Of a stretch of DNA of 64,000 nucleotides, positions 17,655 through 25,862 are shown piece by piece. A program made the translations under genes and the position numbers. The notes beneath the pieces were generated by a model. That model was not told where the DNA came from, searched no databases, and was given only the letters and a program-made list of their open reading frames with translations. This DNA is from WHSW01 sp963828755 (lineage in GTDB: Bacteria > Actinomycetota > Thermoleophilia > Solirubrobacterales > 70-9): contig CAWHFY010000010.1 of the NCBI GenBank assembly GCA_963828755.1, positions 142,104 to 206,103 of the forward strand, given 5' to 3'. The first letter of the stretch is position 1. Each line of letters begins with the position of its first letter.

Positions 17655-18724
17655 CCGCGCAGCCCCAGGGATCTGGCAACGTCGTCGGTGTTCTGTTCGA
17701 CCCAAGCCAAGATGTCGGCGAGTACCTCTCTGGCCGCCCTGGCCGGGCGCCAATCGGTGCGACCGAACAGGCGCGAGCAGTCGGAGATGTATAGCGGAAC
17801 GTCGCCTGGCCGACCCTCGCTGGCTGGCTCGATCGCGACCTCGTGGCCGGTCAGCTCGCGGCAGATCTCGGTCGTCTCCGCGAGCGAGAGGCTGACCTCA
17901 CGCCCGCCGCCGACGTTCCCGACGAAGCCGGCCCAGCGCCCGGGGTCGGCGAGCTGCTCGTCGACCAGCTCGACCAGGTCCGCGACGTGGAGCAGGTCGC
18001 GCACCTGGTGGCCCTCGCCCCCGTAGCCGATATAGCTGAGCGGCTTGCCGAAGTAGTGGTGCAGGAGCCAGAACGTGAACACGCCCTGGTCGACCTTCCC
18101 CATCTGCCAGGGCCCGGCGATTACGCCGCAGCGGTCGACGACGGCCCGCACGCCGAAGTTGGCCGCGTACTCGGTGACCAGCAGCTCGGCGGCGAGCTTG
18201 GTCGCGCCGTAGAGCGTCCGCGGCCCGTCGAGCGGGAAGTTCTCTGCGATGCCGGCGGGGCCGGCGCCCGGGACCACCTGCGCGGGCTCGAGCTCGAGCC
18301 GGGTCGCGGTGTCGCGCAGCGCCAGGTCGCCGAGCGCCGGGTAGGGGTAGACGCGACTGGTCGAGAGGAAGACGAACTGGGCGTCATCGCGCCGCACCAG
18401 CTCGAGGCAGTTGTAGGCGCCGACCAGGTTGGTCTCAAACGGGTAGGAGGTGTCGCCGCTCATCCCGACCAGCGCCGAGGGCTCGGCCGAGCACTCGATC
18501 AGGGCGTCGATCGGGTCGATCCGCCCGAGCGCGTCGCGATCGCGGACGTCGGCCTCGACGAACTCGACCCCGGCCGAGTCGAGCCGCGGCAGGTTCAGCC
18601 TCGACCCCGGCCGGTAGAGGTTGTCGAGCGCAACGAGCTCCCAATCGGAATGGCGCTCGGCCAGGGCCGTGGCCAGGTTGGCGCCGACGAAGCCGGCGCC
18701 GCCGGTGATCAGGATCCGGGTCAA
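17651..18724 (-). CDS. NAD-dependent sugar epimerase/dehydratase, second CDP-paratose 2-epimerase-like SDR
   Basis: 357 aa with TTG start at 18724. Rossmann motif ITGGAGFVGANL; the acidic cofactor residue is in LVALDNLYRPG; LSTSRVYPYP gives the Ser/Thr region; the catalytic pair is a normal YGATK (TLYGATKLAAELL), unlike the Phe variant at 8202. The block GHQVRDLLHVADLVEL near the C-terminus is typical of sugar epimerases. It forms an operon with the GT2 gene downstream. It may supply an unusual NDP-sugar for the surface glycan. Divergent from the methyltransferase at 18771, with about 46 nt between the starts. Confidence 0.85.
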   Translation of the reverse strand: MTRILITGGAGFVGANLATALAERHSDWELVALDNLYRPGSRLNLPRLDSAGVEFVEADVRDRDALGRIDPIDALIECSAEPSALVGMSGDTSYPFETNLVGAYNCLELVRRDDAQFVFLSTSRVYPYPALGDLALRDTATRLELEPAQVVPGAGPAGIAENFPLDGPRTLYGATKLAAELLVTEYAANFGVRAVVDRCGVIAGPWQMGKVDQGVFTFWLLHHYFGKPLSYIGYGGEGHQVRDLLHVADLVELVDEQLADPGRWAGFVGNVGGGREVSLSLAETTEICRELTGHEVAIEPASEGRPGDVPLYISDCSRLFGRTDWRPARAAREVLADILAWVEQNTDDVARSLGLRG

Positions 18725-18770
18725 GGCTGCCGCAGGCTAGCGGGCGCTGCCTCTACCCTCCGGCGCCGGG

Positions 18771-19418
18771 ATGGATTATGAGCGGCTCTACTCGTATCGC
18801 TTTCGCAACGTCGACCAAGACCGCCGCAGGCAGGTCTGGGCGGAGATCGCGCGCTACGTCACCGAGCGCTCGCTGGGCTCGCCGCAGCGGCTGCTCGACC
18901 CGGCCGCCGGTAGGCGCGAGTTCATCGACGTCGCGCCGGCCCCGGAGCGCTGGGGCGTGGACCAGGTCGCCCACTTCGAGGCCGGCAATGACCGGGCGGT
19001 GAAGTTCGTCGTCTCCGAGGTGATGAGCGCCGACCTGCCGCCGCAGTATTTCGACGGCATCTTCGTCTCCAACTTCCTCGAGCACCTCGAAAGCCAGCAG
19101 CGCGTCTTCGAGTTCTTGCGCCGGATGTACGAGCTGAGTAGCGACGGCGGGCGGATCGCGATCCTCGGTCCGAACTTCCGCTTCTGCTCGCGCGAGTACT
19201 TCGACTATGCCGACCACAGCGTCGTGCTCACCCACAAGGCCGTTGCCGAGCACCTGTACACGGCCGGCTTCGAGGTCGTGTCCAGCGCGCCTCGCTTTCT
19301 GCCCTACTCGTTCACCGGGCGGCTACCGGCCTCGGCCGGGTTGACCCGGGCCTACCTCAACCTGCCGCTCGCCTGGAGGGTGCTGGGCAAGCAGTTCCTG
19401 GTTGTCGGAGAGCGTTGA
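18771..19418 (+). CDS. SAM-dependent methyltransferase, Methyltransf_11-like
   Basis: 215 aa. The first motif is weak: LLDPAAGRREFID replaces a Gly-rich loop (only one G of G-x-G-x-G). VDQVAHFEAGND fits the ribose-binding acid, and FDGIFVSNFLEHLESQQ is the conserved beta 4 signature. The reduced Gly loop could mean weak SAM binding or a non-catalytic relative. TACCCT lies 11 nt before ATG 18771 with no Shine-Dalgarno. It is the last recognisable gene of the glycan locus; its stop is overlapped by the TTG of the AlkD-like gene. Confidence 0.75.
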   Translation: MDYERLYSYRFRNVDQDRRRQVWAEIARYVTERSLGSPQRLLDPAAGRREFIDVAPAPERWGVDQVAHFEAGNDRAVKFVVSEVMSADLPPQYFDGIFVSNFLEHLESQQRVFEFLRRMYELSSDGGRIAILGPNFRFCSREYFDYADHSVVLTHKAVAEHLYTAGFEVVSSAPRFLPYSFTGRLPASAGLTRAYLNLPLAWRVLGKQFLVVGER

Positions 19419-20146
19419 GCTCCTCCGCACGCTCGATCGAGGCCGAGCTCGCCGAGCTCGCTGACCCGGCTCAGGCCGAGGTCCTGCAGCGCTTCTTCAA
19501 GACCGGCCCGGGCGAGTACGGATACGGCGACGTCTTTATCGGCGTCCGCGTCCCGGCGCTCCGGCGGGTCGCCCGCGCGCATCGCAACGCCTCGACCATG
19601 ACCTGCCGGGGCCTGCTCGACAGCGACGTGCACGAGCACCGCTTCGTCGCGCTGGCGATCCTCTGCCGCCAATACGAGAGCGCCGACGCCGCCGGGCGCG
19701 ACCGCATCGCCGACTTCTATCTCGCCTGCCGCGACCGGGTCAACAACTGGGACCTGGTCGACAGCTCGGCCGAGTATCTGCTCGCCGACCGCGTCGCCCG
19801 CGCGCCTCGCAAGCTGCTCGACCCGCTGATTGCGTCGGAGTCGGTCTGGGATCGCCGGATCGCTGTGCTCGCGACCCACGCGCTGATCAAGCGCGGCAGC
19901 TTCGAGCAGACGTTGCGGGTGTGCGAGGCGCTGCTCGATGACGAGCACGACCTGATCCACAAGGCGACCGGCTGGATGCTGCGCGAGGTCGGCAAGCGCG
20001 ACGAGGAGCAATTGCGCGGCTTCCTGGATCGCAACGCCGACCGGATGCCGCGCACGATGCTGCGTTACTCGCTCGAGCGGTTGCCGAGCGCGGACCGCGA
20101 GGCCTACATGGCCCGCGGGCGACGCCGGGCCCGCCCGCGCGGCTGA
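19415..20146 (+). CDS. DNA alkylation repair protein, AlkD-like
   Basis: 243 aa, composed of alpha-helical HEAT-like repeats. FFKTGPGEYGYGDVFIGVRV matches the AlkD N-terminal signature, followed by ALRRVARAH, HEHRFVALAILCRQYE, NNWDLVDSSAEYLL (the W-D pair that lines the DNA-binding cleft), WDRRIAVLATHALIKRG and HDLIHKATGWMLREVGKRD. The family removes bulky or cationic alkyl bases such as 3- and 7-alkylpurines by DNA capture without base flipping. It starts at TTG 19415 inside a TTGA overlap and is coupled to the next gene by TGATG at 20144-20148, so the two may act together. Confidence 0.9.
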   Translation: MSSSARSIEAELAELADPAQAEVLQRFFKTGPGEYGYGDVFIGVRVPALRRVARAHRNASTMTCRGLLDSDVHEHRFVALAILCRQYESADAAGRDRIADFYLACRDRVNNWDLVDSSAEYLLADRVARAPRKLLDPLIASESVWDRRIAVLATHALIKRGSFEQTLRVCEALLDDEHDLIHKATGWMLREVGKRDEEQLRGFLDRNADRMPRTMLRYSLERLPSADREAYMARGRRRARPRG

Positions 20147-20950
20147 TGGCCGGGAGCGCGCCAGAGCGCCGCGCGGCCGACCGCGTCCGCGGGCTGTTCG
20201 GCGCCTACCAGCCGCCCAGCTTCGCCCACGTTCCCGATCCGGACGCGGCCCTCTACCTGTGCGCCGTCGACCACCAGACCGGCTACGAGCGCGCCCACGT
20301 CGTCGACGGCGAGGGACCGTTCTCGGGCAGCGAGCTGATGTGGAGCGTGGCGCTGGCCGCCGCCGCCTCCGAGCCCGGGCTGCTGACGGCGGCGCGCCTC
20401 GCGGACGTCGATGCCGCAACGGTCGCCGCGCTGTTTGCGATCGACGAGGAGACCGTCGCCGATCCGGAGCGCCGCGCGGCCCTTTGGCGCGGACTGGCGA
20501 CCGGGGTCGAGCGCGGGTACGCGGGCGAGGCGGCCGCCCTGCTGGCCGCGTGCGACGGACGGCTTGGCGGTCCGGGCGGCCTGCTCGAGCGGCTCGCGGC
20601 GCTTCGAGGCTTACGCCGACCCGCTGGCGAAGAAGGCGCAGCTGTTCGCGAAGGTCTGCGCCCGGCGCGGCTGGTTGGAAGTCGCCGACCCCGAGTCGTG
20701 GGAGGTCTCGGCCGACAACGTGCTGATGCGCCTCGCACTGCGCAGCGGTCTGGTCGAACCGGGAAACCTCGAGTCCGTGCGCGTGGCCACCCGCGACGCG
20801 TTCAAGCGGCTCGCGGTCGCGACCTCGATCGAGGCGCCGCTGCTCGACGACATGCTCTGGGAGCTCGGCCGCGAGGATCCCGACCTGCTCGGGTGCGCGG
20901 CCGGGGACCTGCGCGAGCCCGACCGCGACCCCGGCTCGTCCTGGTACTGA
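20146..20950 (+). CDS. Unknown helical protein coupled to AlkD-like gene (one frameshift)
   Basis: About 267 aa once one surplus base near 20605 is removed. The first frame runs VRGLFGAYQPPSFAHVPDPD, SGSELMWSVALAAAA and LLERLAAL; the second continues FEAYADPLAKKAQLFAKV, GWLEVADPESWEVSADNVLM, RLALRSGLVEPG and ends DRDPGSSWY. I do not recognise a named family. The pattern of a lysine-rich helix followed by a D/N-x-L-M-R-x-A-L-R-x-G-L segment loosely recalls helix-hairpin-helix base-excision enzymes, and coupling to an AlkD-like gene fits a nucleic-acid role, but that is weak. The stop is followed by 35 nt and a leaderless promoter. Confidence 0.65.
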
Positions 20951-20985
20951 TCAGACTCGATTTTGGCGCTGGTAGCCTCGCCCGC

Positions 20986-21393
20986 GTGCGTCTGAACCGG
21001 TCCCTGTACGACGAGATGGAGGCGCACGCACGCGCCGAGCTCCCGAACGAGTCCTGCGGGATCATCAGCACCCGCGACGGCGAGCCGGTCGCCTTTCACC
21101 GGGCCCGCAACCTGTTCGAGAGCCCGATGCGGTTCGAGATCCACCCCGAGGACATGTACTCGATCTACACCGCGGCCGAGGCGGCCGGCGAGGAGATCGC
21201 GATCCTCTTCCATTCGCATCCGAAGACCGAGGGCCGGCCCTCGCAGACCGACATCAACATGAACGCCAACATCGCCCAGGTGTGGGGCAGCGTCACCTGG
21301 CTGATCGCGTCGCTCGCCGGGGGCGAGTTCGTCCTCCGCGGCTTCGAGATCGACGGGACCGAGGTCAGGGAGGTGGAGCTGGTTGTCGAGTGA
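20986..21393 (+). CDS. JAMM/MPN+ metallopeptidase, Mec-like (M67)
   Basis: 135 aa. The JAMM zinc site is complete: Glu in PNESCGII and HSHPKTEGRPSQTD, which fits H-x-H-x7-S-x2-D. Bacterial members of this size include mycobacterial Mec, which frees cysteine from the C-terminus of the CysO carrier protein in the CysM pathway. A CysM-type gene lies at 1012 in this window, but no CysO/ThiS-like gene is visible beside either. Start GTG 20986, with TAGCCT (20973-20978) exactly 7 nt upstream and no Shine-Dalgarno. The next gene overlaps by 11 nt. Confidence 0.85.
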   Translation: MRLNRSLYDEMEAHARAELPNESCGIISTRDGEPVAFHRARNLFESPMRFEIHPEDMYSIYTAAEAAGEEIAILFHSHPKTEGRPSQTDINMNANIAQVWGSVTWLIASLAGGEFVLRGFEIDGTEVREVELVVE

Positions 21394-21907
21394 CGTCGGT
21401 GACCAGCCGGTCGAGCCGCTCGCCTGCCCGACCTGCGCGCGCAAGTACCCGCTGTCGGAGCGCTTCTGCCCGGACTGCGAGATGCCCCTCGTCTACGTCG
21501 GGCGCGGCGAGCAGGAGCCGATCACGGAGGCGCACGAGAGGGCGCGCAAGGTGAAGCCGGAGTACACGGGCGGCGAGCCGGTCAAGGTCGGCTTCGCCCG
21601 CAACCTCGCCGAGGCGCAGCTGATCCAGGGGATCCTGCTGGAGGAGGGGATCCCCAGCTACGAGCGCCGCAGCCGCGGCTTCGACGTCCCCGACTTCCTC
21701 GCCGGCGGGCCGCGCGACATCCTCGTGCCCGGCGCCGCGGCCGAGGCGGCGAGCAGCCTCTTGGCCGACACCGGCGAGCACCTCGTCGCCGGCGCCGAGA
21801 CCGCGACGGCCGGCGACGAGCGGCCGCTGCGGTTGCTCGCAGGAATCCTGATCGCGCTGGCGATCGGCGCCTTGCTGATCTGGCTCGTGTCGCTAGCGGT
21901 CGGCTGA
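21383..21907 (+). CDS. Zinc-ribbon, DUF2007-like membrane-anchored protein
   Basis: 174 aa from TTG 21383, overlapping the JAMM gene. The N-terminus has a four-Cys ribbon: CPTC (residues about 14-17) and CPDC (about 29-32). A DUF2007-like domain follows (VKVGFARNLAEAQLIQGIL, EEGIPSYERR, RDILVPG). A single C-terminal helix (LLAGILIALAIGALLIWLVS) would anchor the protein with its ribbon inside the cell. Function unknown. Co-expression with the JAMM peptidase suggests a shared process, which I cannot specify. Confidence 0.75.
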   Translation: MSSDVGDQPVEPLACPTCARKYPLSERFCPDCEMPLVYVGRGEQEPITEAHERARKVKPEYTGGEPVKVGFARNLAEAQLIQGILLEEGIPSYERRSRGFDVPDFLAGGPRDILVPGAAAEAASSLLADTGEHLVAGAETATAGDERPLRLLAGILIALAIGALLIWLVSLAVG

Positions 21908-21918
21908 CCCGCCGCGGC

Positions 21919-22707
21919 TCAGGCGAACGGGTCCTCGTCGCCGAGGTCGTCGAGCGACCCGGAGCGCGGGAGGTCCTCGCGCAGGTAGCGACGCCACTCC
22001 TGCTCGACGTTGCGGAAGCGCTCGTCGTAGGCAAGCTCGAGCGCCCGCTCGGGGCCCTCGCGGCGCAGGCGCGAGACGAGGATCGCGCAGGCGTCGGGCC
22101 CGCGCTCGCGCTCGAGTAGGTCGAAGACGGTCCCGCCGAGCAGGATCGCGTCGCGCGCCGAGGGCGGGAAGGTGGGCGGCGCGCCCTGGCGCATCCGGGT
22201 GTTGACCGCGGCGCGAAAAAGCGACGCCTGGCCGGCGTAGTACTGGGCCCCGCCCTCGATCAGCCAGGCCCACCGCACGTACCGAGCGAAGCGCCGCGGG
22301 CCCCACGGAGGCGGGAGGTGGTCGTTGTTCGTGGCGATCACGATCTGCGCGTAGAGACGCTCGGCGGTGCCGCGCAACGCCGCGAGCGAGTCCTCGCCGG
22401 CGGCGCGGCGGTCGGTGTATTCCTCGTTGAGGATGTGCAGCTCGGAGGCCATCGCCCAGCCGGCCAGGTACCGGCGCCCGGCCGGGGCGGCGGCGAGCCG
22501 CGCCCCGGGCAGGAACGGGTGCGCGGCGGCGAGCCATCCGGGGTTGGGGTGGATGACCACGGTGATCCCGCCGGGCGCGTCGTCGAAGCGGTCCTCGAGG
22601 CGCAGCCGCAGGTCCTCGAGCCGGTCGAGGGTGCGCTGCGCCCAGGCCTCGTCGTCCGTCTCGTGACGCGCGGTGAAGCTCAGCGATTCGGTCTCGACCC
22701 AGGCCAT
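21919..22707 (-). CDS. Gluzincin-like protein lacking the HExxH motif
   Basis: 262 aa. ITVVIHPNPGWLAAAHPFLP and WLIEGGAQYYAGQ resemble the substrate strand and the E-G-x-A-x-Y helix of gluzincin metallopeptidases. The helix that should carry HExxH reads LYAQIVIATNND, with no zinc ligands, so it is probably not a peptidase. No signal peptide or membrane segment. ATG 22707 has TAACCT 10 nt upstream on the minus strand, divergent from and overlapping the P450 leader region. A binding or scaffold role is possible, but nothing in the neighbourhood fixes it. Confidence 0.65.
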   Translation of the reverse strand: MAWVETESLSFTARHETDDEAWAQRTLDRLEDLRLRLEDRFDDAPGGITVVIHPNPGWLAAAHPFLPGARLAAAPAGRRYLAGWAMASELHILNEEYTDRRAAGEDSLAALRGTAERLYAQIVIATNNDHLPPPWGPRRFARYVRWAWLIEGGAQYYAGQASLFRAAVNTRMRQGAPPTFPPSARDAILLGGTVFDLLERERGPDACAILVSRLRREGPERALELAYDERFRNVEQEWRRYLREDLPRSGSLDDLGDEDPFA

Positions 22708-22735
22708 CGGTGGTGCGAGGTTATTGTCTGCAAGC

Positions 22736-22789
22736 GTGGCTGATCTCACACTTCTCGCCGTCGGACTCGAGGACGCTGGGTCGCGATGA
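22736..22789 (+). CDS. 17-residue leaderless upstream ORF coupled to P450
   Basis: GTG 22736 lies 8 nt after TATTGT (22722-22727) and opens a 17-codon frame, VADLTLLAVGLEDAGSR, whose TGA (22787-22789) overlaps the P450 ATG at 22786. The P450 has no Shine-Dalgarno of its own. A leaderless ribosome reading this frame would be delivered to the P450 start. It could be only a by-product of promoter placement; no conservation data are available here. Confidence 0.4.
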   Translation: MADLTLLAVGLEDAGSR

Positions 22790-24120
22790 GAGCGAGCCTG
22801 CCTCCCGGGCCTCGTTATCCGGCGTCGCTTCAGGCGCTCGGGTTCTGGACGCGCCCGCTCGCCTACCTGGAGCGCTGCCGCCGGCGCTACGGCACGCCGT
22901 TCACGCTGCGGCTGCCGTTCGGGCCGCCGTTCGTGATGGTCACCGACCCGGACCAGATCAAGCAGATCTACACGGCCCCCGCCGACGTCCTGCATCCGGG
23001 CGAGGGGGCCCGGGTCCTGCAGCCCATCGTCGGCTCGAACTCCGTGCTCCTGCTCGACGAGGACGCCCACATGAGCCAGCGCAAGCTGATGCTTCCCGCC
23101 TTCCACGGTGAGCGGATGCAGCGACTCGAGGACCTGGTCACCGAGGTCACCGAGCGCGAGGTCGCCTCCTGGGGTGCCGACCCCGACCTCGAGCTACACC
23201 CGCGGATGCAGGGCCTGACGCTCGAGGTGATCCTGCGCGCGGTCTTCGGCCTCGACGAGGGCGAGCGCCTCGCGGCCGTGCGCGCGGCGCTCGGCGAGAT
23301 GCTCGCGTTCGGTGAGAAGCCGATGGCGCTGTTCGGCCCGCCCTCGGAGCGACTCGAGCCGCTGCTCAACCGCGCCGGCCCGATGGCCGGATTCGTCGAC
23401 CTGCGCGAGCGCGTCGACACGCTGATCTTCGAGCTCGTCAACGAGCGCCGCGCCGCCCACGAGGGGCGCGACGACGTGCTCTCGATCCTGCTCGACGCGC
23501 GCCATGAGGACGGCTCCCCGATGTCGGACCAGGAATTGCGCGACGAGCTGATGACGCTCTTGGTGGCCGGCCACGAGACCACGGCGACCTCGCTCGCCTG
23601 GGCGTTCGAGCGCCTCGTGCGGGCGCCGGACGTGCTGCGCCGCCTGGTCGCCGAGCTCGACTCGGGCGACGACGACGCCTACCTCACCGCGACCGTCCAG
23701 GAGACCCTGCGCAGCCGCCCGGTGCTGCCGAACACCCAGCCGCGGCTGGTGGTGAAGCCGATCGATGTCGGCGAGTGGCACTTCGAGCCAGGAGTCGTGC
23801 TGGTCGCGAACGGATACCTGCTGCACCACGATCCCGCGTATTACCCGGAGCCCTACACGTTCCGGCCCGAGCGCTTTCTCGACGGCCCGCCCGGCACCTA
23901 CACGTGGATCCCGTTCGGCGGCGGGCGTCGGCGCTGCCTCGGGGCGTCCTTCGCGCTGCTCGAGATGCGAATCGTGCTCGCCGCGGTGCTCTCGGCCTAC
24001 GAGGTCGGGGCCACGGCCCAGGGCGCCGAGGTGGCGCGCCGGCGCAACATCACGATCCGCCCTGCCGACGGCGCTCGGATCAGCACCGGGGTGCGCGAGC
24101 GCGCCGCCGTCCCGGCCTGA
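22786..24120 (+). CDS. Cytochrome P450
   Basis: 444 aa. It opens with LPPGPRYPASLQALGFWTRP. Helix I has AGHETTATS (oxygen-binding Thr), the ExxR pair is ETLR, PERFL is in the expected place, and the heme loop is FGGGRRRCLGASFALLEMRI with the axial Cys. No N-terminal membrane anchor. The sequence style is CYP110/CYP138-like, but I do not assign a subfamily. Ferredoxin and ferredoxin reductase genes are not nearby, so electron supply must come from elsewhere. Its ATG overlaps the stop of a short upstream frame. Confidence 0.93.
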   Translation: MRASLPPGPRYPASLQALGFWTRPLAYLERCRRRYGTPFTLRLPFGPPFVMVTDPDQIKQIYTAPADVLHPGEGARVLQPIVGSNSVLLLDEDAHMSQRKLMLPAFHGERMQRLEDLVTEVTEREVASWGADPDLELHPRMQGLTLEVILRAVFGLDEGERLAAVRAALGEMLAFGEKPMALFGPPSERLEPLLNRAGPMAGFVDLRERVDTLIFELVNERRAAHEGRDDVLSILLDARHEDGSPMSDQELRDELMTLLVAGHETTATSLAWAFERLVRAPDVLRRLVAELDSGDDDAYLTATVQETLRSRPVLPNTQPRLVVKPIDVGEWHFEPGVVLVANGYLLHHDPAYYPEPYTFRPERFLDGPPGTYTWIPFGGGRRRCLGASFALLEMRIVLAAVLSAYEVGATAQGAEVARRRNITIRPADGARISTGVRERAAVPA

Positions 24121-24128
24121 AGCCCGCG

Positions 24129-25070
24129 CTAGGTCTCCGAGCCCGCTGAGCGGTCGCGTTCGTACTCGAGCTCGGTCGAGACGCCGAGCGCGTTCAGGGA
24201 CTCGCGGGCATCCTCGAGCCGCTCGCTGCCGGTGACCGCCGCGGCCAGGGGAAGCTCGGCGGCGGCGGCGCCGAGATCGAAGTACAGCCCCAGCGCGCCG
24301 AGCGGCCCGAGCGGTACGGTGCGGCGGCCGCCGCGGATCTCGGCCTCGCCGCGCTCGCCCCGCGCGCAGCGGACCACCTGCATCGAAGCCTCGGTCCCTG
24401 TTGCCCTGGCGGCGCGCTCGATCTCGTCGGCGTGCGCGGCGCTGACGCTCGAGCTGCCGATCCACGCGCCTCCGGCGGCCAGCGTGGCGACCCGACCGAG
24501 GACCTCGTCGATCGTCAGCTCGCCGTCGCACCCGGCCCCCAGCAGGGCCAGAGCGCCGTCGATGCGGGCGTCGAGCCCGGTCCCGGCGGCGATCATCAGC
24601 GCGTCGCAAAGGGGGCTGCCGAGGCCGGGTTCCGACCCGCTGGCGATCGCATCGCCGCCGATATCGACGTAGACCACCAGGTCGCAGCCGAGCAGGCCCG
24701 CGGCGGCAGCGATCCCCTCGGCCGCGCCGGCCGCACCGCCGGTGATGTCGATCAGCACCGTCGGGCTGCCGAGGTGTTCGGCGACGTGGGACTCGGAGAA
24801 GCGGACGCCCTCCGCGGTCGAGGTCTCGGCCCGCGCGAGGACGGCGTTGCGGCCGAGCGGGTCGGCGTTGCGGATCTCGGCGACGGGCCGTGGCCCGGGC
24901 TTCGGGTCGATCGGTAGCCGCTCCCAGGCGACCCCGCCGACCACGAACGGCGTCCCGAGCTCCTCGCATCGCCGCGCGATCGCCAGCGACCCGACCGCGT
25001 CACCGCCGCCCCCGATCCCGAGGACCAGGGCGCGCTGGGCCCGCTGGACCCGTCGATCGAAGCTCAGCAA
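24129..25070 (-). CDS. DUF1152 family protein
   Basis: 313 aa with TTG start 25070. It has a Gly-rich N-terminal loop (LVLGIGGGGDAVGSLAIARR), VVGGVAWERLPIDP, then VLIDITGGAAG, VVYVDIGGDAIASGSEPGLG and SPLCDALMIAA. These blocks match the DUF1152 proteins of archaea and actinobacteria, an uncharacterised Rossmann-like family. The acidic VDIGGD segment is its most conserved part. Predicted soluble. It follows the DUF1802 gene in the same direction (6 nt apart), so the two are likely one transcript. Confidence 0.8.
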   Translation of the reverse strand: MLSFDRRVQRAQRALVLGIGGGGDAVGSLAIARRCEELGTPFVVGGVAWERLPIDPKPGPRPVAEIRNADPLGRNAVLARAETSTAEGVRFSESHVAEHLGSPTVLIDITGGAAGAAEGIAAAAGLLGCDLVVYVDIGGDAIASGSEPGLGSPLCDALMIAAGTGLDARIDGALALLGAGCDGELTIDEVLGRVATLAAGGAWIGSSSVSAAHADEIERAARATGTEASMQVVRCARGERGEAEIRGGRRTVPLGPLGALGLYFDLGAAAAELPLAAAVTGSERLEDARESLNALGVSTELEYERDRSAGSET

Positions 25071-25076
25071 CCGGCT

Positions 25077-25703
25077 CTACGCCAGCGCGGGCTCGGCCGA
25101 GCAGATCTCGCGAATCGCCTGGGCGGCGCGGTCGAACTCGTCGTCGGCCATCACCGGGGTCCCCTCGAACGGGAGATCGCGGTCGATCTCCACCCAGGAA
25201 CGGCAGCCGTGGTACTCGTCGCGAACGCGGACGGTCACCGGGCGCGGGATCCGGTGCACCCGCAGCAACAGCACGTGCAGGGGATGGGTCCGCTTCCAGC
25301 GCAGGCGCTTGATCGCGTAGTCCTGGGTCCAGACGTGGTAGGGCGAGAGCGCGTCGACGATGCGCGGGTCGTCGGTCTCGAAGTGGTCGGCGACCTCGGC
25401 CCAGGCGCGGATCCGGACCCGGTCGGGCTGGGCGATCCCGCCGTCTTGGAGCAGCGCCCGCGGGGGCGGCTCCTCGTCGGGCCAGACACCCTCCTCGAGC
25501 GCGCGCCGCAGCTCGGGATGGTGGGATTCGCGAACCAGGTCGTTGCGCTGGTGGTCGAAGGTCGGATAGAGGAAGAACTGCTCGTGCTCGAGCTCGAAAT
25601 GCTTGTCCTCTTCACGGATTCCGCCCTTGCGCAGGGTGACCAGCTGTTCACCCTCGGAAAGGGCGCGGACCGTTACGGCCCACTCTTTAAAGGCAATAGG
25701 CAT
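25077..25703 (-). CDS. DUF1802 family protein
   Basis: 208 aa. The segment FKEWAVTVRALSEGEQLVTL, followed by RKGGIREEDKHFELEHEQFF and LYPTFDHQ, is the DUF1802 signature. Some relatives are fused to helicase-type domains; this one is free-standing and then carries WTQDYAIKRLRWKRTHPLHV. Function unknown. ATG 25703 is chosen because MPIAFKEW is the family start. It has an 88-nt leader from a canonical -35/-10 promoter at 25799-25827, unlike the leaderless genes around it. Confidence 0.78.
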   Translation of the reverse strand: MPIAFKEWAVTVRALSEGEQLVTLRKGGIREEDKHFELEHEQFFLYPTFDHQRNDLVRESHHPELRRALEEGVWPDEEPPPRALLQDGGIAQPDRVRIRAWAEVADHFETDDPRIVDALSPYHVWTQDYAIKRLRWKRTHPLHVLLLRVHRIPRPVTVRVRDEYHGCRSWVEIDRDLPFEGTPVMADDEFDRAAQAIREICSAEPALA

Positions 25704-25798
25704 TGATTGATTGGTTCTGGGGGGAGGGTTCGTGAACGTGTGGATCCGGGCCGAAAACAAGCCCCGCGAGGGTGCCAGAGACCCGGTCGAGAGGCCGG

Positions 25799-25827
25799 AG
25801 TCTAGAGAAGGGGTCCAAAAATGCCAA
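25799..25827 (-). promoter_or_regulatory. Sigma-70-type promoter for the DUF1802-DUF1152 genes
   Basis: On the minus strand: -35 TTGGCA, 17-nt spacer, -10 TAGACT. Transcription would begin near 25792 and leave a leader of about 88 nt before ATG 25703. This is one of the two best full promoters in the window. Confidence 0.55.
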
Positions 25828-25862
25828 GTTTGTGTGCGATGTTGCATGGCTGGGCCGATCGC

